This document shows, piece by piece, positions 63,950-64,000 of a stretch of DNA of 64,000 bases. The notes beneath the pieces are model-generated. The model saw nothing but the letters and a program-made list of their open reading frames with translations, made no database searches and was not told the origin of the DNA. Within the stretch, counting starts at the first letter, position 1; each line of letters starts with the position of its first letter. Source of the stretch: Schaedlerella glycyrrhizinilytica_A (lineage in GTDB: Bacteria > Bacillota > Clostridia > Lachnospirales > Lachnospiraceae); the NCBI RefSeq assembly GCF_042852765.1, contig NZ_AP031414.1. One strand, written 5' to 3'. The position numbers were made by a program, and so were the translations under genes.

Positions 63950-64000
63950 CTATCTGCCCTTTGCTTTGTCCTCACTGATCAATTTGCGAATTGCCAGAAC
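63950..64000 (-). CDS. Possible 3' end of a gene entering from the right edge
   Basis: An open frame on the minus strand enters at the window end and stops at 63950, giving VLAIRKLISEDKAKGR. Only 16 residues are visible and no family can be named. It could be chance. Confidence 0.3.
   Translation of the reverse strand, partial: VLAIRKLISEDKAKGR

Noticed and set aside
1..64000. CRISPR array, prophage, insertion sequence or integrase
   Set aside because: No regularly spaced direct repeats with spacers, no phage structural genes and no transposase or recombinase were seen on either strand.

Overview
The window looks like a chromosomal segment of a low-to-moderate GC, spore-forming, Gram-positive anaerobe of the class Clostridia, most likely family Lachnospiraceae. 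This placement is an inference from gene content and order. It has rapZ next to murB, the gdpP-rplI-dnaB operon, spoIIR and a SPOCS/LysM spore protein, a PRD antiterminator with a PTS, mutS2, the DOXP-pathway gene ispE, a short 2[4Fe-4S] ferredoxin and strong AGGAGG ribosome binding sites. No prophage, insertion sequence, CRISPR array or rRNA was seen. There is one tRNA, Ser-CGA.

Layout. 1-5.9 kb: the start of rapZ, murB, a CNNM/CBS membrane protein, tRNA-Ser, a RluA-type pseudouridine synthase, an APH-like kinase and cutC. 5.9-10 kb: a sugar PTS operon (licT, EIIA, EIICB) behind a promoter, a RAT antiterminator site and a terminator, then nagB. 10-27 kb: a long run of minus-strand housekeeping genes, including murI, pfkA, dnaE, cvfB, a FAD oxidoreductase, an acyl-ACP thioesterase, a CDF transporter, spoIIR, ispE, the SPOCS-LysM protein and a PrcB-like lipoprotein. 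27-31 kb: an MFS transporter, kbl and tdh. 31-40.4 kb: an accessory glycan-use locus with a GH106-like hydrolase, a CUT1 ABC importer (two permeases and a binding protein), a divergent GHL6-like hydrolase and a GntR/FCD regulator. 40.6-43 kb: plsC and two small membrane proteins. 43-49.8 kb: murF, ddl, pncB, an rRNA uracil methyltransferase and a YhaM-like exonuclease. 49.9-64 kb: a degenerate HtrA-like protein, mutS2, a two-component system, a sugar-binding lipoprotein with odd insertions, ferredoxin, a MerR-like regulator, dnaB, rplI, gdpP and a Cof-type HAD phosphatase.

How the genes work together. murB, murI, murF, ddl and rapZ serve peptidoglycan precursor supply. The PTS, nagB and pfkA feed amino sugar or glucose carbon into glycolysis. 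The 31-40 kb block reads as a self-contained oligosaccharide uptake and hydrolysis unit, with a candidate operator on the importer promoter. tdh-kbl follows the hydrolase without a visible terminator.

The least explained material is non-coding. R1 is a 96-bp two-hairpin element present twice, with 94 of 96 bases identical, each time fused to a terminator-like stem. R2 is a family of GTACA-containing inverted repeats at five intergenic sites. Also notable are a 55-codon ORF overlapping the 3' end of the rRNA methyltransferase gene and an HtrA-like protein whose His and Asp positions are replaced.
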